Assembly (NCBI GenBank): GCA_900765575.1
Contig: CAAFRW010000272.1
Span: 1 to 12,060, forward strand
Reading direction: 5' to 3'
Source of the DNA: Bacteroidaceae bacterium
Lineage (GTDB): Bacteria; Bacteroidota; Bacteroidia; Bacteroidales; Bacteroidaceae
Length of the DNA: 12,060 nt
Shown: positions 5,286 to 12,060 of the stretch, piece after piece
How positions within the stretch are numbered: position 1 is the stretch's first letter
Layout: every line of letters begins with the position of its first letter
Made by a program: the position numbers and the translations under genes
Notes under the pieces: generated by a model
Told to the model about the DNA's origin: nothing
What the model saw: the letters and a program-made list of their open reading frames with translations, nothing else
The model's database searches: none

Positions 5286-6701
5286 ATGGCCGGAATCTAT
5301 CTCCATATTCCTTTCTGCAAAAGACGCTGCATCTATTGCGACTTCTACTCTACCGTTCAAGAAGAGAAGAAGGACGCCTATGTACAAGCCTTATGCAAAG
5401 AATTGGAGATACGCCGCCATTACATAGAAAAGGAACCGATAGAGACCATTTATTTCGGAGGCGGCACTCCGTCGCAATTAGACGAAAAGGCTTTCAAGCA
5501 AATCTTCGATTGCATTGCCCGGACATTCGACATCGACTATTCGCCTGTTACTCTGAATGATATTCCGGCTTTTGGTACGGAACGAATACACAATAGAGAA
5601 AATGCTCCCATCTATCCTGTTGACAAACTTCCTTCTTCAAGTACGAAAGGAACATACAGCATAGAAAAACCAGCTATCCATCCAAGCGATATATCAGCTT
5701 CGGATACGGGGTGGACATCCGATATCGACTGTTCACCTGACATCCCTACCGCTATAAATCCGGCCTATCCCATTGATATTCCTTCTTCAGAAACGGGACA
5801 GACATTCCGCATGAGCCACTGCCAGGAAATCACTCTGGAAGCGAATCCCGATGATTTAAGTGAAGAGTACGTACAAATGCTGCGTCGACTTCCATTCAAC
5901 CGTATCAGCATAGGTATACAGACGTTTCATGACCCCACCTTGCAATTGCTTCAAAGACGCCACACAGCCCAACAAGCTATGGATGCGGTACATCGTTGCC
6001 AAGATGCAGGTTTCCACAATATCAGCATCGACTTAATCTACGGATTACCGAATGAAACGGACGAAACATGGCAAGCGGATTTGCAACAGGCTATCAATCT
6101 GAAGGTTCAACATATTTCGGCTTACCACCTTATCTATGAAGAAGGAACTCCGCTGTGGAACTTAAAAGCGCAACATCAGGTAAGCGAAGTAGAAGAAGAA
6201 AAAAGTCTTGCTTTCTTTACCCAACTCATCGATACGCTTTCCGAAGCGGGATATGAGCAGTACGAGATTTCCAACTTCTGCTTGCCCGGATACTACTCCC
6301 GACACAACTCCGGCTATTGGAGAGAAAAGAAATATATCGGTTGCGGTCCGTCGGCTCACTCCTACAATGGCATTTCACGCCAATGGAACAAGCCCTCCCT
6401 GGATGAATACATCCGACAAATAGAAAAGGGAATCGTTCCGTTCGAAGAAGAAAAGCTGAACCGCTATACCCGGTATAATGACCGCATCATTACTTCGATA
6501 AGAACAACCTGGGGACTTTCACTTTCGAAGTTGAGAAGCGATTTTGGAGAAATATTATATCATTATTGCCTGCAAAACGCATGTCCGCACATAGAACACG
6601 GGATGCTGGAAATAAAAAAAGATACCCTCCGCTTAACGCGGCAAGGTATCTTCATTTCAGACGGTATTATGAGTGATTTACTTTGGGTGGACGATGAATA
6701 A
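5286..6701 (+). CDS. hemW: HemW radical SAM heme chaperone with a 93-aa insertion
   Basis: The 471-aa protein has CKRRCIYC (Cys11, 15, 18) for the radical-SAM 4Fe-4S cluster, followed by DF rather than the extra Cys of HemN oxidase, and GGGTPS at 58-63. EITLEANPDD (181-190), SIGIQTF (208-214) and the HemW hallmark HNSGYW (340-345) follow. HemW binds heme and delivers it to respiratory enzymes; members were long misannotated as coproporphyrinogen oxidases. Residues about 85-177 are an extra segment of low-complexity, degenerate repeats between a helix and the EITLEANPDD strand. Without it the protein would be about 378 aa, the usual size. It follows ydfG by nine bases and abuts the glmM stop codon. 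Confidence 0.92.
   Translation: MAGIYLHIPFCKRRCIYCDFYSTVQEEKKDAYVQALCKELEIRRHYIEKEPIETIYFGGGTPSQLDEKAFKQIFDCIARTFDIDYSPVTLNDIPAFGTERIHNRENAPIYPVDKLPSSSTKGTYSIEKPAIHPSDISASDTGWTSDIDCSPDIPTAINPAYPIDIPSSETGQTFRMSHCQEITLEANPDDLSEEYVQMLRRLPFNRISIGIQTFHDPTLQLLQRRHTAQQAMDAVHRCQDAGFHNISIDLIYGLPNETDETWQADLQQAINLKVQHISAYHLIYEEGTPLWNLKAQHQVSEVEEEKSLAFFTQLIDTLSEAGYEQYEISNFCLPGYYSRHNSGYWREKKYIGCGPSAHSYNGISRQWNKPSLDEYIRQIEKGIVPFEEEKLNRYTRYNDRIITSIRTTWGLSLSKLRSDFGEILYHYCLQNACPHIEHGMLEIKKDTLRLTRQGIFISDGIMSDLLWVDDE
5538..5816 (+). repeat. Degenerate-repeat insertion inside hemW
   Basis: This segment encodes residues 85-177. Three units can be aligned: YPVDKLPSSSTKGTYS, HPSDISASDTGWTS and YPIDIPSSETGQTF; DIDYSP recurs as DIDCSP. 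At the DNA level CTTCCTTCTTCA (5629-5639 region) and ATTCCTTCTTCA (5779-5789 region) are near-identical, each followed by an ACG-containing stretch and ACAT. It is in frame, Pro/Ser/Thr/Asp-rich and likely disordered. Confidence 0.75.
6612..6652 (-). terminator. glmM operon terminator inside the hemW coding sequence
   Basis: On the minus strand AAGATACC (from 6652) pairs with GGTATCTT, with an inner CCGC/GCGG stem around GTTAA, then a run of T (plus-strand A 6614-6620). It begins 50 bases after the glmM stop. It is read as codons for about residues 443-456 of HemW on the other strand. On the + strand no T-run follows. Confidence 0.8.
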
Positions 6702-8090
6702 TTACTTCGCCAGCGAATAAACCACATCCATTAGTTTCTTACCAATTTCATCCGCAGCCTCCATCGTGGCAGCTTCCGAATAAACCCGGATAATAGGTTC
6801 CGTATTACTTTTACGCAAATGCGCCCATTTATCGGGGAAATCTATTTTCACTCCATCCACATCATTAATATCTTCCTCTTTATAAAGCTCTTTCACTTTA
6901 GCAAGAATAGCGTCCACATCTGTAGCAGGAGTTAAATCGATACGATTCTTTGCAATGAAATAAGAAGGATAACTGGCACGTAACTCACTGGTCTTCTTAC
7001 CCTCATGAGCCAAATGGCTCAAGAATAACGCAATGCCCACCAACGCATCCCTACCATAATGACATTCGGGATAAATGACTCCGCCATTTCCCTCCCCGCC
7101 AATTACGGCATGGGTCTCCTTCATCTTCGTAACAACATTTACTTCCCCCACAGCCGCGGCCTCGTAGTGTCCGCCATATTGCCGGGTCACATCGCGCAGC
7201 GCACGGGTAGAGCTAAGATTAGAAACCGTATTGCCCGGAGTATGTTTCAATACATAATCGGCCACAGTAACCAATGTATATTCTTCGCCATACATCTCAC
7301 CGTTTTCGCAAATCATAGCCAGGCGGTCTACATCCGGGTCGACCACAAATGCTACGTCAGCATCACCATTCTTCATCAGTTGCATGATATCTCCCAAGTT
7401 CTTCTCCAAAGGTTCAGGATTATGCTGGAATTGTCCCGTAGGTTCACAGTAGAGTTTCTCTACCTTTTCTACCCCCAAACGTTCCAACAGCTCCGGCAGA
7501 ATAATGCCACCTACCGAATTCACACAATCGATAGCCACTTTAAAATGCGCCTTACGAATAGCCTCCACATCAACTAGTTCCAAAGCCAGCACACGGTCTA
7601 TATGTTTTTGATTATAAGTATGGTCTTCACGATAAGTTCCTAAATCCTCCACACCGGCATAAACAAAATGCCCGGCTTCGGCACAACGGAGTACTTCATT
7701 GCCTTCTTCGGCATTTAAGAATTCGCCTTTTTCATTCAACAGTTTCAGCGCATTCCACTGTTTCGGATTATGACTTGCAGTTAAAATAATGCCGCCACAA
7801 GCTTCTTCCATCGTCACAGCCAACTCTGTGGTGGGCGTAGAAGCCAAACCGATGTTCACTACATCAAAGCCCATGCCCATCAATGTTCCGCATACAATGT
7901 TTTTAACCATCTCGCCGGAAACCCTCGCATCACGTCCTACCACAATTTTAGGAGTGGTTGAAGGAGTGGTTTTACGTATAAATGAGGCATAAGCCGAAGT
8001 AAACTTCACAATATCAAGAGGGGTCAATCCGTCTCCGGGCTGACCGCCAATAGTTCCCCGAATGCCGGAGATAGATTTAATAAGTGTCAT
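6702..8090 (-). CDS. glmM: Phosphoglucosamine mutase (alpha-D-phosphohexomutase family)
   Basis: The 462-aa protein carries all four signatures of the family. The phosphoserine loop is TASHNP with Ser106; the Mg-binding loop is DPDVDR (Asp251, 253, 255); the sugar-binding loop is GEGNGG (332-337); the phosphate-binding loop is RKSNTEPIIR (426-435). GlmM converts glucosamine-6-phosphate to glucosamine-1-phosphate for UDP-GlcNAc and hence peptidoglycan and LPS. The RKSNTEP form, rather than RPSGTEP of E. coli GlmM, means a phosphomannomutase/phosphoglucomutase activity cannot be excluded. Its ATG overlaps the TGA of the upstream lipoprotein gene (ATGA), implying translational coupling. Its stop directly touches that of hemW. 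Confidence 0.88.
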   Translation of the reverse strand: MTLIKSISGIRGTIGGQPGDGLTPLDIVKFTSAYASFIRKTTPSTTPKIVVGRDARVSGEMVKNIVCGTLMGMGFDVVNIGLASTPTTELAVTMEEACGGIILTASHNPKQWNALKLLNEKGEFLNAEEGNEVLRCAEAGHFVYAGVEDLGTYREDHTYNQKHIDRVLALELVDVEAIRKAHFKVAIDCVNSVGGIILPELLERLGVEKVEKLYCEPTGQFQHNPEPLEKNLGDIMQLMKNGDADVAFVVDPDVDRLAMICENGEMYGEEYTLVTVADYVLKHTPGNTVSNLSSTRALRDVTRQYGGHYEAAAVGEVNVVTKMKETHAVIGGEGNGGVIYPECHYGRDALVGIALFLSHLAHEGKKTSELRASYPSYFIAKNRIDLTPATDVDAILAKVKELYKEEDINDVDGVKIDFPDKWAHLRKSNTEPIIRVYSEAATMEAADEIGKKLMDVVYSLAK

Positions 8091-8704
8091 CGTCCTACCT
8101 GATAAGTAATTTCATAAAAACATGGATATACGGAAGATGAAGCATCGGAATGCCCGGCACTGTGCGGAACAATGATTCGAACTTTTGCCAAATCGCTTTG
8201 TATACGCCCTAAGTTTATATAGCTCAAAGGTACGAGCCAACCCTTAGGAACAGCGCTTCCATAAGTGGAATACATATTACCCGAAGTAAAGGAAGCCGTA
8301 AAAGAACCACTTGTATTCTTACACATAAACACATCCGGGTCTCGTTCCAGTTTGTTTGAAACGGAAGTGGTGTCACCGGTTTCTACATAGACTTCCCAGA
8401 AACGAACCAAAATCTCTTTCCACTCTTTATCCTTGATTTTTTCTCCGCTTCCCTTCTTCTCTATCTGCATATATACTCCATTATCGTTGAAAAGTACATA
8501 TTCATTTTTGGAAACATCGGTAGTGGAGTCTTGGTCAAAGAATTCAGATTCGGTAATCACATTTATATTGTGCTTCTCAATAAAACTTTGAATTTGTCTT
8601 CTCTCTTTCTTCTTTAAGTCGGCATACGTTTCCGAATCATCACAAGATTGAAAACACAACCCTAACACAAAGAGAGAAAGAAACAAGTAACCTATTTTTT
8701 TCAT
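8087..8704 (-). CDS. DUF4827-type lipoprotein with FKBP-like C-terminus
   Basis: The 205-aa product has a lipoprotein signal peptide: MKKIGYLFLSLFVLGLCF and then QSC, with the lipid-anchored Cys at about residue 21. The mature part begins with a charged helix (DLKKKERRQIQSFIEKH). It continues with VYMQIEKKGSGEKI and, near the end, VPKGWLVPLSYINLGRIQ, KVRIIVPHSAGH and CFYEITYQV, a layout like FKBP-type prolyl isomerases. I recognise it as the Bacteroidales DUF4827 type; isomerase activity is not shown. An ATG nine bases earlier (8713) is possible, but 8704 gives the standard MKK start. The TACTTTTG box lies 23 bases upstream. The coupling to glmM hints at an envelope role. Confidence 0.82.
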   Translation of the reverse strand: MKKIGYLFLSLFVLGLCFQSCDDSETYADLKKKERRQIQSFIEKHNINVITESEFFDQDSTTDVSKNEYVLFNDNGVYMQIEKKGSGEKIKDKEWKEILVRFWEVYVETGDTTSVSNKLERDPDVFMCKNTSGSFTASFTSGNMYSTYGSAVPKGWLVPLSYINLGRIQSDLAKVRIIVPHSAGHSDASSSVYPCFYEITYQVGR

Positions 8705-8726
8705 ACTAATCATTCTAAAATTGTCG

Positions 8727-8734
8727 CAAAAGTA
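8727..8734 (-). promoter_or_regulatory. -7 promoter box of the lipoprotein-glmM operon
   Basis: On the minus strand TACTTTTG matches TAnnTTTG and lies 23 bases before the ATG at 8704. A TTTG lies upstream but at about 23 bp, longer than usual, so the -33 element is weak. The box continues as TACTTTTGCG, the same 10-mer as at the DHH gene. Confidence 0.55.
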
Positions 8735-8786
8735 ATAAATAGCCCTCTAAGAAACATCAAATTCGAGGACAATTATACTTATATAA

Positions 8787-9827
8787 CTATTTTTTGTTTA
8801 CTAAAAGGCCCTGATATTTAACTAATGCTTTCTTAAAGAGCTCTACAGCCTCTTCAATACTTCCATAAAACTCGCCCCCGGAAGCGTTCAAATGCCCTCC
8901 TCCATTAAAAAACTCAGCGGCCACCTGATTGCACGGAAAATCACCAACAGAACGCAATGAAATCTTTATCATCCCTTTTTCCTTATCCTCCCGCAAAAAT
9001 ACGGAAAAACAAATATCTTTAATACTCAGCGGAATATTAACAAAGCCTTCGGTATCCCCTTTCGCATAATTAAATTTATCTTGTTCTTCTTTCGTCAGAG
9101 TAATCAAGGCTGAATTAAATTCAGGAAAAACCACCATTTTAGAGCATAAAATGAAACCCATTAAGCGCAAACGGTCCTCTGAATAAGTATGATACACTTT
9201 ACGGTATATCTCATCTTTATCAATCCCTTTAGAAAGCAGCTCACTGATGATAAAATACACTTCGCGGTTGTTCGAATTATAGGTAAAACCACCGGTATCA
9301 GTCATCATGCCTGTATAGATACATTCGGCTCCTTCTTTGGTGATATCCTCAAAATAACCCAAGCGACATATCAGACGGAATATCAATTCGGAGGTTGAAC
9401 TTATTTCGGGATGAGATATGGTAATTTTACAGAACTCTTCCGGATAAGGATGGTGGTCTATCATCGCTTTTCGCGCAGGAGAAGCCACTACGGCCTCAGC
9501 CATCTCTTCAATCCGTTTCAACGCATTGAAGTCTAAACAGAAAATGACATCAGCTTCGGTAATCAACTTATCTGCAAACTCCTTGTATTTATCATAGCGC
9601 AATATATCCTTTGCCCCGCTCATCCAACGCAAAAAATCAGGAAAAGCATTGGGAACAATCACATTTACGGTTTTATCCAATGACTCCAGAAAATGAGCCA
9701 GCCCTAAAGAAGAACCTATCGCATCCCCATCCGGAGCTACATGGGAAACTATAACCACTTTATCCGCACGCTCAATCCATTTTTCCAAATGGTCTATCTT
9801 TGATTGCGCTATCACTTTTGTCAACAT
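8787..9827 (-). CDS. nrnA: DHH/DHHA1 phosphoesterase, NrnA-like (nanoRNase/pAp phosphatase)
   Basis: The 346-aa protein has the DHH-family motifs in order: HVAPDGDAIGSSLGL (29-43), FCLDF with Asp99, DHH at 124-126, MMTDTGGF with Asp177, and the DHHA1-domain GGGHLNASGG at 309-318. The metal-binding Asp and His residues are all present. NrnA-type enzymes remove 2-5 nt RNA fragments left by mRNA decay and dephosphorylate pAp from sulfur metabolism. Size and motif set fit NrnA rather than RecJ or a cyclic-di-AMP GdpP, which would have extra domains. It lies 55 bases after comEC on the same strand, with its own promoter box between them. Confidence 0.88.
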   Translation of the reverse strand: MLTKVIAQSKIDHLEKWIERADKVVIVSHVAPDGDAIGSSLGLAHFLESLDKTVNVIVPNAFPDFLRWMSGAKDILRYDKYKEFADKLITEADVIFCLDFNALKRIEEMAEAVVASPARKAMIDHHPYPEEFCKITISHPEISSTSELIFRLICRLGYFEDITKEGAECIYTGMMTDTGGFTYNSNNREVYFIISELLSKGIDKDEIYRKVYHTYSEDRLRLMGFILCSKMVVFPEFNSALITLTKEEQDKFNYAKGDTEGFVNIPLSIKDICFSVFLREDKEKGMIKISLRSVGDFPCNQVAAEFFNGGGHLNASGGEFYGSIEEAVELFKKALVKYQGLLVNKK

Positions 9828-9858
9828 ACTCTTTTTTAATCCTTAAAGTTACAGGACG

Positions 9859-9866
9859 CAAAAGTA
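9859..9866 (-). promoter_or_regulatory. -7 promoter box of the DHH gene
   Basis: On the minus strand TACTTTTG matches the -7 consensus 31 bases before the ATG at 9827. The expected -33 position would fall at the very end of comEC and matches TTTG poorly. The gene may also be reached by read-through from comEC. Confidence 0.5.
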
Positions 9867-9882
9867 CAAATTATTTGCGACT

Positions 9883-11823
9883 CTACACCTTAACCCATAA
9901 ATAACCTTTTTCAGAAAGCGCAAATACTTTAATCTTTAACCCTTTACATTCTTCACGCAAACGTTTTTGCCGGGAAACGCTCAAAGAAGTATCAAGTACG
10001 ACATTACGAATCTTAAACAGACTCTGCAATTCGGATATTTTACCCGTAAATCCCCGCTGTATAAACATATAATCGATTGGAAAGGGAGATTCCGCATAGC
10101 GGTTGTGCCAACTGTTGTCTTTTAACCAAACGATATTTTTCCCACCAAAACTCCTTAATCCAGTAAGTTCCTCTGCGGAAAACAATTCAAAAGGCTCTTT
10201 CCCTGCATAAGTACATTGTATGGAAGCGCCTCGCTCGGAATGATAAAAAAGGAGTTGAGAAGATTGGATTGAAAAAAGTGAAAAAGTACGCAAGGCAAAG
10301 ACACAAACCAGACAAACCAACATGCCTACCATATACCGTCCATTTTTACGTATACAATAGGAGACTAAAAGAAACAGCAACAGATAAAAGCCGGCTACTT
10401 CCACCGTTTCAATCTTTATCCGGTCCACTGCCGATGAAGGCATTCGTTCAATCCAATTCAATCCGCCATGCATTATCTTTATCAGTTCATTCAATAGAAA
10501 GGCAATGCTTTTTTGCAAAGGGAAACAGAATCCGCAAACCAACATGAGCACTGTTCCGGCCACCAGACAGAAGGTTAAAGGTATGACCCATAAATTGGTG
10601 AACAAAAAGTAAACGGAGAAACGAGAAAAGTAATGTAGAATAAGAGGAGCAACTCCTATTTGGGCGACAAGTGAAAGAGAGATAATTCCCCATAGATAAC
10701 GAAGCATCCTGCATGAAGGTCTCCACCATACCGAAACCATAGGATGAAGCCATATAATAGAAGCTACGGCAGCATAAGAAAGTTGAAAACCAACATCAAA
10801 TAAATAAAAAGGCTGGTATAATAGCATGATAAAGGCGGATAGAGCCAACGTATTCAATGATATGCTTTTACGACTTAAACATTGCGCCACGGCAAACAAA
10901 GAGAACATGCAGGCCGACCGGACAACCGAAGCAGGCAATCCGACAATAAAAGAAAAGCTCCATAAAGCGCCTAGCAAACACAACATCCTTATCCAGTGGG
11001 TAAACTTTCCAACATGCAGGAATGACAACAGGAACACTCCGATACCATATAAAATACCTAGATGCAGGCCGGACAGAGCCAGCACATGACTGGCTCCCGT
11101 TACGGAATAAGTCTCTTTCAAATTTTCATTCAACTCGCTTTTATCTCCCAACGTCAAAGCCGATAATACAGCCAGTTCATCGCCGCGAAAGCCTAATATT
11201 TTATAACGTTCCAACAAATTATCCCTTACGTCCAATGCCTTTTGCCTGAGAGAAAAAGAAGAAGTACTCGATTGGCTTGATTGCCAATAACGATTCCCTA
11301 CATAAGCTGTACCTGTAATGCCCTGATGTTGTAAGTAGCGGGCATAATCAAACGTTCCAGGTATTTGGAATGCCGACGGCGAAGTAATTTTCGTATAAAA
11401 AAGAATTCGTTTTCCTCTTTGTAGTTTCTCTGAAAGAGAATCCTTGGCTATATACAGCCTTACTTTCTGATTTTTAACTTCTAGCGGTAATAAAAAGCTA
11501 TGTGGCTTTTCCTGAGGTTTATCAGTTATCAAACCTGTATAAAGTTCTTTTTCCTCGGACCACTGCACGATAGTCTTCTGCTTTTGAACAAAAAGGAGTT
11601 GATTACCCAAAAGGAACAGGAACAGATAAAGTGCCATGCCAAAAAGAAGGGTTCGCTTATATAAAAGACATAGAAAAAAGGCACTTAGTGCTACACCCAT
11701 AAGCATTGCACCATAGGCATACAGTCCCATAGGGCATGCGTCTCCACAGACGATACCTAGCATCAATGGAATAACCAATCGAACGAAAGGATATTTCTCC
11801 AGCTGTTCAGCTATAAAAGCCAA
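9883..11823 (-). CDS. comEC: ComEC/Rec2 family DNA-uptake channel, no metallo-beta-lactamase motif
   Basis: The 646-aa polytopic membrane protein begins with two or more transmembrane segments and a DUF4131-type soluble domain (about 90-180, with PGTFDYARYLQHQGITG). The competence core carries SHVLALSGLHLG (245-256), VGLPASVVRS (294-303) and FDVGFQLSY (342-350), followed by many hydrophobic helices to about 510. ComEC moves single-stranded DNA across the inner membrane in natural transformation. The C-terminal 130 residues contain no HxHxDH motif; they resemble a vestige of that domain (IDYMFIQRGFTGKISELQSL). The only usable start is a TTG at 11823, five bases after the rpe stop: no ATG lies upstream in frame before a stop, and the next is Met21. 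Confidence 0.88.
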   Translation of the reverse strand: MAFIAEQLEKYPFVRLVIPLMLGIVCGDACPMGLYAYGAMLMGVALSAFFLCLLYKRTLLFGMALYLFLFLLGNQLLFVQKQKTIVQWSEEKELYTGLITDKPQEKPHSFLLPLEVKNQKVRLYIAKDSLSEKLQRGKRILFYTKITSPSAFQIPGTFDYARYLQHQGITGTAYVGNRYWQSSQSSTSSFSLRQKALDVRDNLLERYKILGFRGDELAVLSALTLGDKSELNENLKETYSVTGASHVLALSGLHLGILYGIGVFLLSFLHVGKFTHWIRMLCLLGALWSFSFIVGLPASVVRSACMFSLFAVAQCLSRKSISLNTLALSAFIMLLYQPFYLFDVGFQLSYAAVASIIWLHPMVSVWWRPSCRMLRYLWGIISLSLVAQIGVAPLILHYFSRFSVYFLFTNLWVIPLTFCLVAGTVLMLVCGFCFPLQKSIAFLLNELIKIMHGGLNWIERMPSSAVDRIKIETVEVAGFYLLLFLLVSYCIRKNGRYMVGMLVCLVCVFALRTFSLFSIQSSQLLFYHSERGASIQCTYAGKEPFELFSAEELTGLRSFGGKNIVWLKDNSWHNRYAESPFPIDYMFIQRGFTGKISELQSLFKIRNVVLDTSLSVSRQKRLREECKGLKIKVFALSEKGYLWVKV

Positions 11824-11828
11824 TCGGA

Positions 11829-12060
11829 CTAAAGGCTTTTGAGAGTATGAATCATTTCCATCGGGTCGGTAGCTTTAAACACGGCATTTCCTGCCACCAG
11901 GACATCAGCCCCGGCTTCTACCAATCGCCTCCCGGTTTCCGGGTTTACTCCTCCGTCAACTTCGCTGAGGGCCTTCGAATCAGCCCGGGTTATAAGCTCA
12001 CGTAAGTCGCGTACTTTATCTAAGGTATGTTCTATGAATTTCTGACCTCCGAATCCCGGA
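11829..12060 (-). CDS. rpe: Ribulose-phosphate 3-epimerase, C-terminal part (5' end beyond window)
   Basis: The last 76 residues are present, in a frame that reads PGFGGQKFIEHTLDKVRDLR, then SEVDGGVNPETGRRLVEAGA, ADVLVAGNAVFKATDP and stops at 11829-11831. PGFGGQ and the catalytic-Asp loop VDGGV are signatures of the TIM-barrel epimerase that interconverts ribulose-5-phosphate and xylulose-5-phosphate in the pentose phosphate pathway. The N-terminal two thirds lie outside the window. comEC starts five bases after its stop, so the two form an operon. The call is secure despite truncation. Confidence 0.95.
   Translation of the reverse strand, partial: PGFGGQKFIEHTLDKVRDLRELITRADSKALSEVDGGVNPETGRRLVEAGADVLVAGNAVFKATDPMEMIHTLKSL

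Noticed and set aside
7059..7577. 172-codon + strand open frame antisense to glmM
   Set aside because: It is a shadow of the glmM reading frame; all conserved motifs are on the minus strand.

Overview
The window looks like chromosomal DNA of a gut Bacteroidales bacterium, most likely Bacteroides. Promoters match the Bacteroides -33/-7 type (TTTG or TTG, 19-20 bp, TAnnTTTG) and starts are preceded by A-rich leaders. The conserved genes (YdfG-type dehydrogenase, HemW, a DUF4827-type lipoprotein, GlmM, a DHH phosphoesterase, a ComEC without its nuclease domain, Rpe) are of the kind found in that group. This assignment rests on recognition by eye; no search was run.

Layout. 1-459 holds no convincing gene. 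It carries two inverted repeats, a 120-base stretch without a single G, and a weak terminator-like hairpin. 460-1321 holds two small exported PepSY-like proteins in tandem, closed by a terminator. 1322-2657 is gene-free but highly structured: a 521-bp segment bounded by near-perfect 43-bp inverted repeats, three 14-bp repeats phased at exactly 22 bp, and a 16-bp perfect hairpin. 2658-4047 is one transcription unit, with a promoter overlapped by a 22-bp perfect palindrome, then hicA, hicB, a HigA/COG5499-like regulator, an unrecognised 98-aa gene and a strong terminator. An orphan HigA-family antitoxin with an abnormal C-terminus follows (4116-4445).

From 4459 on the DNA is ordinary core genome, visibly less AT-rich. 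ydfG and hemW form a + strand operon. hemW meets the minus-strand glmM operon stop codon to stop codon, and the glmM terminator lies inside the hemW coding sequence. The rest is on the minus strand: rpe (partial) to comEC, then a DHH/NrnA-like gene with its own promoter, then the DUF4827 lipoprotein translationally coupled to glmM.

How it fits together. The accessory block (about 1.5-4.45 kb) appears to be a toxin-antitoxin island inserted beside ydfG. Its most unusual part is the four-gene unit that joins a HicAB pair to a second antitoxin-type regulator and an unknown small protein. In the core, hemW carries a 93-residue degenerate-repeat insertion that is not part of the usual HemW architecture.
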